Of a stretch of DNA of 64,000 nucleotides, positions 8,141-17,968 are shown in pieces. Position numbers and translations under genes: made by a program. The stretch is from assembly GCF_900112265.1 (NCBI RefSeq), contig NZ_FOLO01000008.1, positions 1 through 64,000 of the forward strand. Reading direction: 5' to 3'. Within the stretch, counting starts at the first letter, position 1, and every line of letters begins with the position of its first letter. This DNA comes from Pseudoalteromonas denitrificans DSM 6059. Lineage in GTDB: Bacteria; Pseudomonadota; Gammaproteobacteria; Enterobacterales; Alteromonadaceae. The notes under the pieces were generated by a model. That model saw nothing but the letters and a program-made list of their open reading frames with translations, had not been told where the DNA came from and ran no database searches.

Positions 8141-8896
8141 ATGTCTTTTAATAGAAAAAATGCATATTTAAAAATGGCACAAAAAGGGCTTTTAGATATG
8201 TTGCCATTAAATTTAGCTGTGCTTCCTTGGGGGGTATTATGTGGTTCGCTGGCAATTCAGCGAGACTTTACAATTTTTGAAGCGATATTAATGCCTATGA
8301 TTGTTTTTGCAGGATCGGTGCAGTTAGTTGTTATTGAGCTGATTTCAGATAATGCGCCTCTAGCAACAATTTTATTTACGGCGTTTATTATTAGCTCTCG
8401 GCATTTTTTATATGGATTAGCGCTAAGAGAGAAACTTAAAAATTTACCCTTAAAGTGGCGGGGGAGTTTAGGTTTTTTATTAACCGATGAGCTTTTTGCA
8501 TTATCGGGCGAACGACAGTCATATAAAAGTAAACTTAGATTGATATATGCATTATTTGCTGGCGGTAGTTTTTATTTCAGCTGGTTAGCATGGAATATTA
8601 TAGGCATAGTTGCTGGCAGTATTTTACCCGATTTAACACACTTAGGATTGGATTTTGCAATTGCTGTGACCTTTATTGCTTTAGTGATCCCGTCTATTGT
8701 TAATCTATCAATATTGGTCACTGTGTGTGTGGCTGCGATATTATCGGTTGTTTTTAAGGTGTATAACTTGGAATTAGGACTTGTTTTATCATCTGTTATT
8801 GCCATGTACAGTGGATATTTCACTTCAAAAATGCAAATAAAAAGCAATAATAAAAGTAGGGCAATGCTAAATAAAAAAGAAGAGAAAATATTATGA
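8141..8896 (+). CDS. azlC: Branched-chain amino acid exporter large subunit, AzlC family
   Basis: A 251-residue inner-membrane protein with multiple hydrophobic helices, homologous to AzlC/YgaZ. Characteristic segments are LPLNLAVLPWGVLCGSLAIQ near the N-terminus and FIISSRHFLYGLALREKLK, typical of the family's helix 3 region. It works with AzlD as a two-component exporter of branched-chain amino acids or related compounds. The start at 8141 follows TAGGGATGTA. Its stop overlaps the azlD start (ATGA, 8893-8896), indicating translational coupling. Substrate is by family analogy only. Confidence 0.9.
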   Translation: MSFNRKNAYLKMAQKGLLDMLPLNLAVLPWGVLCGSLAIQRDFTIFEAILMPMIVFAGSVQLVVIELISDNAPLATILFTAFIISSRHFLYGLALREKLKNLPLKWRGSLGFLLTDELFALSGERQSYKSKLRLIYALFAGGSFYFSWLAWNIIGIVAGSILPDLTHLGLDFAIAVTFIALVIPSIVNLSILVTVCVAAILSVVFKVYNLELGLVLSSVIAMYSGYFTSKMQIKSNNKSRAMLNKKEEKIL

Positions 8897-9204
8897 CTTT
8901 AATTACAATTTTTTTGTTAGCTTGTATTACGTTTTTAACACGATATTTATTTTTACACCCTAAACTGCCTTTACAGATAGGGCCTAGAGTTGAACGTTTT
9001 TTGAATTTTAGTGCTCCAGCCGTTTTAACTGCTATTTGGGTTCCGATTATTTTTGTTAAAGATAATACTTTAGATATCAGCTTAACAAACCCATATTTGT
9101 TAGCCGCTACCTTGGCAATCTTTGTTTCTTTAAAAACAAAAAGTATTTACTTAACTTTAGCTGCCAGCATGAGTATTTTTATTTTTTTACAATATATTTC
9201 ATAA
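8893..9204 (+). CDS. azlD: Branched-chain amino acid exporter small subunit, AzlD family
   Basis: A 103-residue membrane protein with about three to four helices and the AzlD/YgaH signature TFLTRYLFL near the start, followed by ERFLNFSAPAVLTAIWVPIIF. It overlaps azlC by four bases and forms a bicistronic operon with it. Length is normal for the family. Confidence 0.9.
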   Translation: MTLITIFLLACITFLTRYLFLHPKLPLQIGPRVERFLNFSAPAVLTAIWVPIIFVKDNTLDISLTNPYLLAATLAIFVSLKTKSIYLTLAASMSIFIFLQYIS

Positions 9205-9272
9205 AATAAATTGAAAGCAATATTTTATTGAGCAGGTCTAATGGGCTGAACTTAAAAAATAACGAGGCTCTC

Positions 9273-9743
9273 ATGCTTAAAAATATAATTCTTTTTTTCA
9301 TTTGTTTATTTATGTCATATAACGCAGTAGCTGAAAAAGCGCCTGATTTCACTTTAAAAACGCAAGCAGGCGAAACTATTAGCTTAAGTGATTATAAAGG
9401 TAAACCTTTGATACTTCATTTTTGGGCTACATGGTGTCCGTATTGTAAAAAACTTCAACCCGGATTAAATCGCTTATATACAAAATATAAAAAACAAGGT
9501 TTAGAAATGTTGGCTATTAGTTTGTGGGAAGATGAAGGTGCTACTCCTCAAGCTGTATTAAATAGTCGAGGATATAAACTTACAACTGTAATAAATGGTG
9601 ATAAGTTAAGTAAAAAATATAAAGTGGCAGGCACGCCAACAACATTTTTCATTTCAAAAACAGGGCAGATTGTTTTTTCAACGAGTAACTCAAACCCTGA
9701 TGCACCAGAATTAGAGCAAGCGATAAAAATGATTTTAAAGTAG
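9273..9743 (+). CDS. TlpA-like periplasmic thioredoxin
   Basis: A 156-residue exported thiol-disulfide protein. The ATG at 9273 follows GAGG and yields a signal peptide (ILFFICLFMSYNAVA); the in-frame ATG at 9228 would bury it. A TlpA/ResA-type redoxin fold follows: APDFTLKTQAGETISLSDYK, active site WATWCPYCKK (Cys55, Cys58), and the cis-Pro region VAGTPTTFFISKTG. It probably reduces disulfides of exported proteins such as cytochrome c maturation substrates, though the partner is unknown. It is convergent with the exported methyltransferase, with one base between the stop codons. Confidence 0.88.
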   Translation: MLKNIILFFICLFMSYNAVAEKAPDFTLKTQAGETISLSDYKGKPLILHFWATWCPYCKKLQPGLNRLYTKYKKQGLEMLAISLWEDEGATPQAVLNSRGYKLTTVINGDKLSKKYKVAGTPTTFFISKTGQIVFSTSNSNPDAPELEQAIKMILK

Positions 9744-9744
9744 C

Positions 9745-10473
9745 TTATTTTTCAAATAATAAAACAAATCTGTCTGTTTTTCGGCGGATCTGTGGGGTAA
9801 AGGGGGTTGTTAGGCGAGTATCTTGTTTATTGGCGAGCATGTTACTTTGCTTGATAAGCTTAAAACCTAGTGACTCCAAATTTCGTATTACAAAATTTTT
9901 GTCTATCCGATGTAATTTTTGTGCATGTTTTTTATTGCTCGCTGCAACCGCTGAGTGATCTACAATTAATAGCTTCCCTCCAGGTTTTAATGCACTTTTT
10001 AGCTGAGTTAAAAAATGTTTAGGATCGATTTTCCAACCTTTATCTACATAGAATAAATCATGAAATCCTAATACAAAAAAAATGGCATCTAGGCTATTGT
10101 CTGAAAAAGACAGCTCGTCGGCTTCTTTATCATATCTGATTACGTTTGGTAAGCGATTGTCTTTTAATCTAGCTTCTAATTCTTTACCTGAAAATGGCAA
10201 CCAAGCTTTATTGTTATGTAAGTAGACTTTGCCTTTAGGACCCACCTTTTTGCTTATTAATTCACTATAAAAGCCGCCCCCACCTAGCACATCAGCAACA
10301 ACCATGTTTTTGGATAAATTAACAAAACTCATGATGGCAGAAGATTTACTCGTAATATCTCGTTTTATATCTTGGGGGTGTCGCTGATTTTTTAAAAATA
10401 CCATTTCCTTAGCAAAAGCAGGTTCTGATACAAGGTATAAAAATATAAATGAAATAATACATTTTTTAATCAT
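9745..10473 (-). CDS. Exported class I SAM-dependent methyltransferase-like protein
   Basis: A 242-residue protein with a clear N-terminal signal peptide (KKCIISFIFLYLVSEPAFA). The body looks like a Rossmann methyltransferase: motif I-like VVADVLGGGGFYSELISKKV, then AIFFVLGFHDLFY and LKPGGKLLIVDHSA. It resembles the predicted-methyltransferase family that consistently carries signal peptides in gammaproteobacteria. A SAM-dependent reaction outside the cytoplasm would be puzzling, so the fold may have another use. AAGAGAAAAGC precedes the ATG. It lies 15 bases downstream of the chemoreceptor stop and could be cotranscribed with it. Confidence 0.78.
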   Translation of the reverse strand: MIKKCIISFIFLYLVSEPAFAKEMVFLKNQRHPQDIKRDITSKSSAIMSFVNLSKNMVVADVLGGGGFYSELISKKVGPKGKVYLHNNKAWLPFSGKELEARLKDNRLPNVIRYDKEADELSFSDNSLDAIFFVLGFHDLFYVDKGWKIDPKHFLTQLKSALKPGGKLLIVDHSAVAASNKKHAQKLHRIDKNFVIRNLESLGFKLIKQSNMLANKQDTRLTTPFTPQIRRKTDRFVLLFEK

Positions 10474-10488
10474 GCTTTTCTCTTGTAT

Positions 10489-12327
10489 CTATTTAAAATA
10501 AGCCATTTTGTCTTGCAGATCAGCCGACATTTTTGATAAGTGAGTTGATTCTTGCTCAGTGCTTTGTGCTGAACTTAAGGTATCTTGTGCTAATGCGTCA
10601 ATTTCTATTGAGCGATTTAATGCCTGTTCGGTTGCATGAGTTTGACTCGTAGAAAGCTGAACAATGTCTGCGCTGTATCTATCTATATCTAACATGCCTT
10701 GCTCAGCAAGGTTTAATATTTCTCTTGTTTGGTTTGCTGCCAGTACGCCCTGTTCCATTTTTTCCACACTTGATTGCATTTTGCTTTGTGTATCATTGGA
10801 AGCTGTTTGAAGTGAGCTGATTATTGTATGTATTTCTTCTGTTTGTTGTTGTGTTCTTTGTGCTAATGTTCTGACTTCATCTGCTACAACTGCAAAACCT
10901 CTACCTTGTTCACCAGCTCTTGCTGCTTCAATCGCGGCATTGAGTGCTAATAAATTTGTTTGCTCAGCGATGCCACTGATAGCTAAACTGACTTTACTGA
11001 TGTTTTGGCTGTCTTCTGCTAGTTTATCTAAGGCAATGCGGCTTTGTTCAAATTCAGTTTGAAGGTCTTCCATGTGATTTGCTAAAGAAATGGTATTTTG
11101 TGTTCCTTGTTTAACATGAGTTCCTGCATTTTGCGCAAGGGTCACAGCTTCTTGCGCTTTAGATTCTACTTCTTGAGCTGAGGACGTCATCTCACTTAGT
11201 AGTGCATTAATGTCTGTTGTTTTTTGTTGTTGTTGCGTGACATCAATACGCGTTTTTTCACTCACTTGCGTTAACCCTTGTGTTGCATCACCAAGCTGTG
11301 ATGATGTATTTTTAGCTTGATCCACCAAGTCCGAAAACTGTACTAACATAGTATTATATTGTTCGCCTATTTGTGTTAGTTCATCATTTCCTGACAGTGT
11401 TGTAATTGCTTTTAAATCGCCTTTTGCAGCTTTGTTAACCGCTTTTGAAAAGTTTTTAATAGCGTCTACGACTGAGCAATAAAAACCAAGCATTAAGTAA
11501 AATGCTAATGATAAACTTAAAATTGAAGCAAGTAATACTAAACGATAAATCCATTGCTCATTTACCAATTTTTGTTCAAGCTGCGAATTCAAGACAGGTA
11601 ATATTTTATTAATTAATTGATTAAGGTTTTCTAAAGTGGCTTTTTGTTTTTGCTTAAACTGTTGAAGTGAAATGTTAATTTCATCGGGTTCTAAAATTTT
11701 ATTATCAATGAGTTTTTTAAAACTTAAAATAGTCTCTTGTGTTGTTATTATACTTGATTGTAGCTGTTTTTTTATTTGACTCTGATGATTTGTTGCGACA
11801 GTTATTTTTTGTACAAACTCATCAAGTGCAAGCGGGAGTGATTTATTTGAATTGGAAAGTGCTATGTAGCTCTCAGGGGTAAAACTTCCAGCGGCTAAAA
11901 CTGTTTGTGTTTGCTCTGAGGTGATTCGGGTTTGATCGATTAATTTTGGTAAAGACTCAACTAAGGCTCGATTTAAATAAGAACTGGCTAAGTTATTTAA
12001 TATGGCTAAAAATGACTGTATTGAAACGGCTTCGAGTACTTTATTAGCATCTTCTTTATTTATTTTATATCCTGCTTTTTTTGCTATATTTTGAGCCTGT
12101 GAATCATCTTTTTCTATTATACTGGTCAGTATTTTTGGATAGAGTTTAAGTCCTTTTATTTCTGAATGTGTCATTTCAATTGACGTTGCTAATTTTGAGT
12201 TTAAAAAAAACAAACTTAAGCTTAAAGGTACTAATAAGATACCAAAAACGAGGGCTATTTTTTTTGAGTATTTAAGCTGTTCCATCAGTTTTGTTGCAGG
12301 TTGTGCTATTTTTTTCAAGCCTGTCAT
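10489..12327 (-). CDS. Methyl-accepting chemotaxis protein
   Basis: A 612-residue chemoreceptor. The ATG at 12327 has GAAGAG just upstream; a TTG five codons earlier is in frame but unlikely. Membrane helix 1 lies at about residues 25-45 ([17 protein letters not shown]). A periplasmic sensor of ~220 helical residues follows, then helix 2 ([20 protein letters not shown]), a HAMP region ([20 protein letters not shown]) and a long signalling coiled coil with the conserved tip [20 protein letters not shown]. No C-terminal CheR pentapeptide is apparent (it ends KMAYFK). The ligand is unknown. No chemotaxis kinase genes are nearby, as is usual for dispersed receptors. Confidence 0.94.
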   Translation of the reverse strand: MTGLKKIAQPATKLMEQLKYSKKIALVFGILLVPLSLSLFFLNSKLATSIEMTHSEIKGLKLYPKILTSIIEKDDSQAQNIAKKAGYKINKEDANKVLEAVSIQSFLAILNNLASSYLNRALVESLPKLIDQTRITSEQTQTVLAAGSFTPESYIALSNSNKSLPLALDEFVQKITVATNHQSQIKKQLQSSIITTQETILSFKKLIDNKILEPDEINISLQQFKQKQKATLENLNQLINKILPVLNSQLEQKLVNEQWIYRLVLLASILSLSLAFYLMLGFYCSVVDAIKNFSKAVNKAAKGDLKAITTLSGNDELTQIGEQYNTMLVQFSDLVDQAKNTSSQLGDATQGLTQVSEKTRIDVTQQQQKTTDINALLSEMTSSAQEVESKAQEAVTLAQNAGTHVKQGTQNTISLANHMEDLQTEFEQSRIALDKLAEDSQNISKVSLAISGIAEQTNLLALNAAIEAARAGEQGRGFAVVADEVRTLAQRTQQQTEEIHTIISSLQTASNDTQSKMQSSVEKMEQGVLAANQTREILNLAEQGMLDIDRYSADIVQLSTSQTHATEQALNRSIEIDALAQDTLSSAQSTEQESTHLSKMSADLQDKMAYFK

Positions 12328-12475
12328 ATTACTCTTCTTCAAATTAGTTTATTTTGTGCTAAACGTTTATTCAGCTTAGTTTGATACACTATAAGAACGG
12401 TATTGTTCTTATTTTAGTTCAAACAAATAAAATTAAAAGAAGTTAATTGCTGATTTTGAAGAGTTTTAATTGAGT

Positions 12476-12500
12476 AATGCCAAGCAAAGCTTGGCATTAT
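12476..12500 (-). terminator. Hairpin downstream of hemL
   Basis: An 11-bp perfect stem (taatgccaagc / gcttggcatta) with a three-base loop begins 12 bases beyond the hemL stop on the leftward strand. The following transcript is only modestly U-rich, so it may act as a weak intrinsic terminator or a 3'-end stabiliser. Confidence 0.6.
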
Positions 12501-12511
12501 CTTAGAAAAGA

Positions 12512-13792
12512 CTAAAGTTTAAAAAATACACGTTCTGCAGCTGAAATGGTTTGTTCTATTTCATCATTACCATGCGCAGTAGAAACAAAGCCTGTTTCAT
12601 AAGCTGAGGGTGCTAAATAAACACCTTCTTCTAACATTAAGTGAAAGAAACGCTTAAAGCGTTCACCATCACACTGTGTTGCTTGCTCATAAGTTGTAAT
12701 GTTATCTTCTTCAGTAAAGAAGAAACCAAACATGCCACCTGCATAATTAGTTGTTAAAGGAATACCTGCTCTTTCAGCTGCTTGTTTAAACCCTTCGCAT
12801 AAACGTCTGCTTTTTGCTTCAAGGTCGTCATGTAAACCTGGCTTAGAAATAAGTTCTAATGATTTAAGACCAGCAGCCATCGCTATTGGATTACCTGAAA
12901 GCGTGCCTGCTTGATAAACGGGTCCTACTGGTGCAATGAAATCCATGATTTCTTTTTTACCACCAAAAGCACCGACAGGCATCCCACCACCAATTACTTT
13001 GCCTAATGTTGTTAGGTCTGGTCTGATGTTGTAATAAGCTTGTGCACAGCCTAATGCAACACGAAAGCCTGTCATTACTTCATCAAAAATAAGCACTGAT
13101 TTGTATTCATCACATACAGATCTTAAGCCTTCTAAAAAGCCTTCTACAGGTGGAATACAGTTCATATTACCAGCAACTGGCTCAACTATAATACATGCAA
13201 TTTCATCTGCGTATTTTGCAAAAATTTCTTTTACTTCATCTAAGTTATTAAAAGAAACAGTTAAAGTATGCTTTGCAAAATCTTCAGGAATACCTGGTGA
13301 GTTAGGTACACCCATAGTTAACGCGCCAGATCCTGCTTTTACTAATAAAGAGTCTGCATGGCCGTGGTAACAACCTTCAAATTTAAGTATTTTATCTCGA
13401 CCAGTAAAGCCACGTGCTAAACGAATCGCACTCATAGTTGCTTCTGTCCCTGAACTTACCATACGCACTTTTTCAATTGATGGCACAAGTTCTTTTACTT
13501 TTTCGGCCATTAAAATTTCAGTTTCTGTTGGCGCACCATAGCTAAGACCATGTTCTACAGCATCCAAAACAGCTTGTTTAATTTCTGGGTGATTATGACC
13601 TAAAATCATAGGACCCCAAGAACCAACGTAATCTATATATTCTTTTCCATCCGCATCTGTCATACGCGCACCTTGTGCTTGCGTAATAAATAAAGGGGTT
13701 CCACCAACACCATTAAATGCGCGTACAGGTGAATTTACGCCACCAGGGATTGAGTCTTGAGCTCTTTGAAATAAGTCTTGGCTAGTTGTCAT
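12512..13792 (-). CDS. hemL: Glutamate-1-semialdehyde 2,1-aminomutase
   Basis: A PLP enzyme converting glutamate-1-semialdehyde to 5-aminolevulinate, the C5 entry to haem, in the cytoplasm. At 426 residues it is full length. It has [18 protein letters not shown] at the N-terminus, the PLP site IIVEPVAGN and [11 protein letters not shown], and the Schiff-base lysine in [17 protein letters not shown]. It lies upstream of no obvious partner; pyrB and hemJ are the next genes on the same strand. Confidence 0.98.
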   Translation of the reverse strand: MTTSQDLFQRAQDSIPGGVNSPVRAFNGVGGTPLFITQAQGARMTDADGKEYIDYVGSWGPMILGHNHPEIKQAVLDAVEHGLSYGAPTETEILMAEKVKELVPSIEKVRMVSSGTEATMSAIRLARGFTGRDKILKFEGCYHGHADSLLVKAGSGALTMGVPNSPGIPEDFAKHTLTVSFNNLDEVKEIFAKYADEIACIIVEPVAGNMNCIPPVEGFLEGLRSVCDEYKSVLIFDEVMTGFRVALGCAQAYYNIRPDLTTLGKVIGGGMPVGAFGGKKEIMDFIAPVGPVYQAGTLSGNPIAMAAGLKSLELISKPGLHDDLEAKSRRLCEGFKQAAERAGIPLTTNYAGGMFGFFFTEEDNITTYEQATQCDGERFKRFFHLMLEEGVYLAPSAYETGFVSTAHGNDEIEQTISAAERVFFKL

Positions 13793-13850
13793 GAAAATGC
13801 CTTAATAATTTGTTTTTAATATGTTAATTGCAAGTAATCTTACGTGAAAA

Positions 13851-14867
13851 TCAGCTGTTTTTCTTTGCGCTATACCAAGGAACTTCCGTTTCATATTTGT
13901 CGACTAAATTTTCGACACCTAAAGTCAATGCAAATAAGGCCATTCTGGCGATCACTCCATTTTGAACCTGACGGAAAATTGCTAAGTTGTCGTTATGATT
14001 TAAGTCATTATCCAGTTCATTCGCATCACCTCTACTATCTCTAGGTAAAGGGTGCATTAGAACTGAGCTCGGCTTACAGTGCGCATCATAAATAGCTTGG
14101 CTTATTTTGAAGCCACCTCGATATTTATTTGCTTCTTCTTGTGATGGGAAGCGTTCTTCTTGAATTCGTGTTTGATAAACGATATCGGCAGCTAAGTTAC
14201 CTTCCATTTGATTAACTAATTCAATTTGATGACCTGAATTTGTGACAGCATCTAAAATATAATCAGGCATCTCTAGGCCATCTGGTGAAACCAATGTAAA
14301 TTTAACATCTTTGTAATGGCATAGCAGTTTAGATAATGAATGTACTGTTCGGCCATATTTCAAATCACCTACAAGGGCAATATGCATGCCATCAATTTTA
14401 CGCTCAAAACGTGATAATTCTTTTTCTATCGTTAAAAGATCTAGCAAAGCCTGTGTTGGATGCTCATTTGGTCCATCACCACCATTTATAACGGGTACTG
14501 TGGAACCTGTTGCAAACTCTGCTACCGAATGAGCATCGGGGTGACGCATTGCAACTGCATCTGCATAAGATGATATAACACGCGCTGTGTCGTAAAGAGA
14601 TTCACCTTTTGCTAAAGCTGAACTTTGCATGCCAGTTGTTTCACGTACTAAACCACCTAATAAATTAAATGCAGTGCCAAAACTCACTCGGGTACGTGTA
14701 CTCGGTTCAAAAAAAAGGTTTGCTAAAACCGCACCTTCAAGCACTTTTGTGCGCTTTTGCTTTTTTGCGTAAGGCTCCATTTTTTTTGCAACTGAAAAAA
14801 TAGCCTCGATACTGTCTCTATTTAATTGATTAACCGAAAGAATATGTTCGCCTTGAAAGTTCAGCAT
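13851..14867 (-). CDS. pyrB: Aspartate carbamoyltransferase catalytic chain
   Basis: Condenses carbamoyl phosphate and aspartate in pyrimidine synthesis. The 338-residue chain has the carbamoyl-phosphate loop FFEPSTRTRVSF (Ser56-Arg60), the HPTQALLDLLTI segment and the C-terminal HPLPRDSRGD loop. It is somewhat longer than the 311-residue E. coli type and no regulatory pyrI gene follows, so it may be an unregulated or differently assembled form common in marine gammaproteobacteria. It is separated from hemL by about 60 bases. Confidence 0.97.
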   Translation of the reverse strand: MLNFQGEHILSVNQLNRDSIEAIFSVAKKMEPYAKKQKRTKVLEGAVLANLFFEPSTRTRVSFGTAFNLLGGLVRETTGMQSSALAKGESLYDTARVISSYADAVAMRHPDAHSVAEFATGSTVPVINGGDGPNEHPTQALLDLLTIEKELSRFERKIDGMHIALVGDLKYGRTVHSLSKLLCHYKDVKFTLVSPDGLEMPDYILDAVTNSGHQIELVNQMEGNLAADIVYQTRIQEERFPSQEEANKYRGGFKISQAIYDAHCKPSSVLMHPLPRDSRGDANELDNDLNHNDNLAIFRQVQNGVIARMALFALTLGVENLVDKYETEVPWYSAKKNS

Positions 14868-14965
14868 GTGTTCAATCCTATAAAAATATATTGGCAGTAA
14901 ATAAGGGGGATCTTTATTGGCTGAGTATTATACTTAAATTAGTTGAATATGCAGCCAAAAAGCGG

Positions 14966-15400
14966 TTAAAAAAGTGGTTTCAGTATCGCTAAAAATATAA
15001 TTGCCAATAATACCAAAACAGGTAGTTCATTAATAATTCGGTAAAACTTATCGCTCTTAGTGTTTTTGTCTTGCTTAAAGTCAGCTAGTAGCTTGAAACA
15101 GTAACCATGGTAAACGTATAAACCTATTACGAGTACTAATTTTATATGTAACCAAATACTCATTTTGAACCATTGTCGACCATATTCATAAATCATTAAC
15201 GAGCCAAAAATAAGCGTGAGAATTGCAAATGGCGTGACAAAATAAAGCAGCTTTCGCTCCATAATTTTTAACATTTCCTGACTTTCTTTATTATTTGTCA
15301 TCGCGTGATAAACAAATAATCGAGGCAAGTAAAATATGCCTGCAAACCATGCAACCATGAAAAAAATATGAAGTGATTTGTAGATCAAGAACGTGGTCAT
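14966..15400 (-). CDS. hemJ: Protoporphyrinogen IX oxidase, HemJ type
   Basis: A 144-residue, four-helix inner-membrane protein of the HemJ family, oxidising protoporphyrinogen IX to protoporphyrin IX late in haem synthesis. Recognisable features: N-terminal conserved His in YKSLHIFFMVAWFAGIFYLP followed by RLFVYHA, MERKLLYFVTPFAI, and the conserved Lys/His of WLHIKLVLVIGLYVYHGY. Its position two genes from hemL supports the assignment. Confidence 0.92.
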   Translation of the reverse strand: MTTFLIYKSLHIFFMVAWFAGIFYLPRLFVYHAMTNNKESQEMLKIMERKLLYFVTPFAILTLIFGSLMIYEYGRQWFKMSIWLHIKLVLVIGLYVYHGYCFKLLADFKQDKNTKSDKFYRIINELPVLVLLAIIFLAILKPLF

Positions 15401-15461
15401 TAATTGCCTTATTTGATATTTGTTTATTCTGTCATTATTTTAAAGTTTGAATCTGAAAACT

Positions 15462-17174
15462 TTAAACCAAACTATTTCGTATGGTCAGAATATGATGAAT
15501 ATTATCCCAACGAATCAAGCCCATTATTTGTTTGTTATCAAGTTGATTGTAAATATAAACCGAGCTGCTGCGTTTATCTTTTAAAATATTAAACACGTCG
15601 GCTAAAGTTGATTGACTGCTGATCCCTTGTAATTCTATATAATGAATTGGAAGGGCATTGTCTGACATTAAACTTAAGTCATATTCGGCTAGGCGGTAAC
15701 CATTATCATCATCAAAAACAATAAGCGGAGTTTGATTTTGTGTATCAGAGGTTACTGTATTGAGTGTTTCATTTATTTGATCTTTATCATCTGAATATAA
15801 TAATTTGAAATTTTCATCCATTTCAGACATCACGCCAATTTTTTGTAAAGCTTCAATCGCAGGTGATACTTGATAAGGTAAACGTTGAAAGTCGAGTTGC
15901 TGTAAAAATATAGAGCGATTACCAAAAAACTGTAATGCACTTACATAAGCTGTGGTGATGACTATCATTGCTGGTACTGTAATATGAGCACTAGAAGTCA
16001 TTTCCATCACAGCTACTAAGGCTGCCAAAGGAGCATGTAACGTGGCTGCAAATAAACCTGCCATGCCAATTACAGCATATGTACCAACAACATTAATATC
16101 TGGGCTCATATAACTACCAAAGTAAGACATCAAAGTGCCAATAATAACACCTAATCCAAATACAGAGCCAATAATGCCGCCTGGGATCCCTAAACCTAAA
16201 ATAAATAAAGTCGCGAGTAATTTGGCAATCAGAATCGTTGTTAAAAGTTGTAGATTATCGGCTGAGATAACGGAAAGACCTATTGCACTCATACCTGAAC
16301 CCATGGCTTGAGGCACTAAAAAAGATATTAGCCCCATCACAGTTCCTGCCAACAATAATCTAGGAAACATGCTTATATTTTTAAAAACTTTGATCACATA
16401 CATTAAATTTTGGTTAAAGGCGTAAGCAATTGCGCCTAAAGTTAAACCACATAATATTAAGTAGGGATAATGCCAAATTGGCAAAGGATGTACATTAATG
16501 AGTGATAATTCATAGGTATTACCAAATACAAATTGTGTCGTCACAGCCCCCGTAACCGCAGCTAATATTATAGGTACAAAAATGTGGATCTTATATTCTC
16601 TTAACACCACTTCCATTACAAAAATAACAGCCGCAAGTGGTGTATTGAAGGATGCAGATATACCAGCAGCTACACCACATCCAGCTAAGGTTCGCATCGC
16701 GTTATTGGGTAAATGCAGTTTTGAGCCAATGAAACTGGCTCCCGCTGCACCTATATGAACGGATGGTCCTTCTCTTCCTACCGTAAATCCCGATATTAAA
16801 GCGATAGCACCGCCAAAAAATTGATTTAAACTGCTATTAAAAGGAATATTGCCATAATTTTGTTTAATTCTGTGAATAATAAAAGGTACGCCTAAACGAT
16901 AATGTTTATAGCGAGATAAAGCTGCAAACATAAAAATAAGCAAAGCACCAATTACAGGGATAAATAATCTATGTAGTTCAGGTAATTGACTGAAGTCATC
17001 TGTGTCAGATAAAAATAAAGCCTGAACACCAATTATGAGTAGCCTGAAAAAAATAATGAGTAATGCAGCAACAAACCCTGAAATGATACCTAAAACACAC
17101 AGTTGTGCTGAGGTTTTTGGTTTTGATAAGCTTTTTCTGAGCGCTTCAAGCGATTTATTTGTCAACTCAAGCAA
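15462..17174 (-). CDS. ClC-family chloride channel or antiporter with C-terminal CBS region
   Basis: About 570 residues, with ~10-12 membrane helices followed by a soluble tail with CBS-like segments (residues ~420-570). The gating motif is intact in GFTVGREGPSVHIGAAGA, the glutamate expected for H+/Cl- exchange. The usual GSGIP selectivity loop in helix D is replaced by YRLGVPFII, and the helix N motif reads GIPGGIIGS, so anion selectivity may differ from ClcA. No ATG fits the N-terminus: a TTG at 17174 follows AGGTATCTC and is preferred over the TTG at 17201. It is convergent with nothing; the start is about 180 bases from erpA on the opposite strand. Confidence 0.9.
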   Translation of the reverse strand: MLELTNKSLEALRKSLSKPKTSAQLCVLGIISGFVAALLIIFFRLLIIGVQALFLSDTDDFSQLPELHRLFIPVIGALLIFMFAALSRYKHYRLGVPFIIHRIKQNYGNIPFNSSLNQFFGGAIALISGFTVGREGPSVHIGAAGASFIGSKLHLPNNAMRTLAGCGVAAGISASFNTPLAAVIFVMEVVLREYKIHIFVPIILAAVTGAVTTQFVFGNTYELSLINVHPLPIWHYPYLILCGLTLGAIAYAFNQNLMYVIKVFKNISMFPRLLLAGTVMGLISFLVPQAMGSGMSAIGLSVISADNLQLLTTILIAKLLATLFILGLGIPGGIIGSVFGLGVIIGTLMSYFGSYMSPDINVVGTYAVIGMAGLFAATLHAPLAALVAVMEMTSSAHITVPAMIVITTAYVSALQFFGNRSIFLQQLDFQRLPYQVSPAIEALQKIGVMSEMDENFKLLYSDDKDQINETLNTVTSDTQNQTPLIVFDDDNGYRLAEYDLSLMSDNALPIHYIELQGISSQSTLADVFNILKDKRSSSVYIYNQLDNKQIMGLIRWDNIHHILTIRNSLV

Positions 17175-17354
17175 AGAGATACCTATAAAATAACAAATCA
17201 AAAAAGTAATGGTAGTTTATCAGATGCTTACTGACTTAGCATAAAAATATTGCATCGTTATGACTATTTTAAAGTTGAAATTGACTTATATATACTTGAT
17301 TAAAATAGTCGGGTATTGGATAATTCCTCCATATTAAATTATTTAAGCAGAAGT

Positions 17355-17693
17355 ATGTCAGAGCAATTACCTATCCAGTTCACCGATAATGCAGCAAATA
17401 AAGTTAAGCAGCTAATCGAAGAAGAAGAAAACCCTGAATTAAAACTACGTGTTTATGTTACGGGTGGTGGCTGCTCAGGATTTCAGTATGGATTTACTTT
17501 TGATGAAAAAACAAATCCCGGTGATATGACCATAGTTAAAAATGGCGTAACACTTGTTATTGACCCTATGAGTATTCAATATTTAATTGATGGTACTGTT
17601 GATTATACTGAAGGCCTCGAAGGTTCTCGTTTTTTTGTTAATAACCCTAATGCCACTTCAACATGTGGGTGTGGTTCATCCTTTAGTGTTTAA
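17355..17693 (+). CDS. erpA: Iron-sulfur cluster insertion protein ErpA
   Basis: A-type carrier delivering Fe-S clusters to apo-proteins, including isoprenoid synthesis enzymes. The 112-residue product begins [10 protein letters not shown]; the ATG at 17355 follows AGCAGAAGT and matches family length. A longer in-frame TTG start at 17316 is unneeded. The three cluster cysteines are present: Cys40 in [12 protein letters not shown], and Cys104 and Cys106 in TCGCGSSF. It is monocistronic with its own terminator. Confidence 0.97.
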   Translation: MSEQLPIQFTDNAANKVKQLIEEEENPELKLRVYVTGGGCSGFQYGFTFDEKTNPGDMTIVKNGVTLVIDPMSIQYLIDGTVDYTEGLEGSRFFVNNPNATSTCGCGSSFSV

Positions 17694-17719
17694 AATACAT
17701 AGAAATTAAATAGTTTATG

Positions 17720-17743
17720 AAAACCGCGTAATGCGGTTTTTTT
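17720..17743 (+). terminator. Intrinsic terminator of erpA
   Basis: Stem aaaccgc / gcggttt with a five-base loop, followed directly by a T-run ending near 17743. It begins 27 bases after the erpA stop codon. Confidence 0.85.
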
Positions 17744-17968
17744 ATGCCTGAATTAATTTCATCTGCTTTTTACTTATCATTTTTTAAATAACGATACTTC
17801 AACTCTAGTGCTGTAATCTATTCGTTTTTTGCTTTATAAGATTTGTACTTCAAAGCTTAATAAATCCAATAGAATGTTAATTTTGTTTACACTTTATTAC
17901 TTACCTTAAACATAAAAAATTCGTATGATAAGCAAAATGAAAACTATTTGTCTTTTTGGAGAGAAGGG

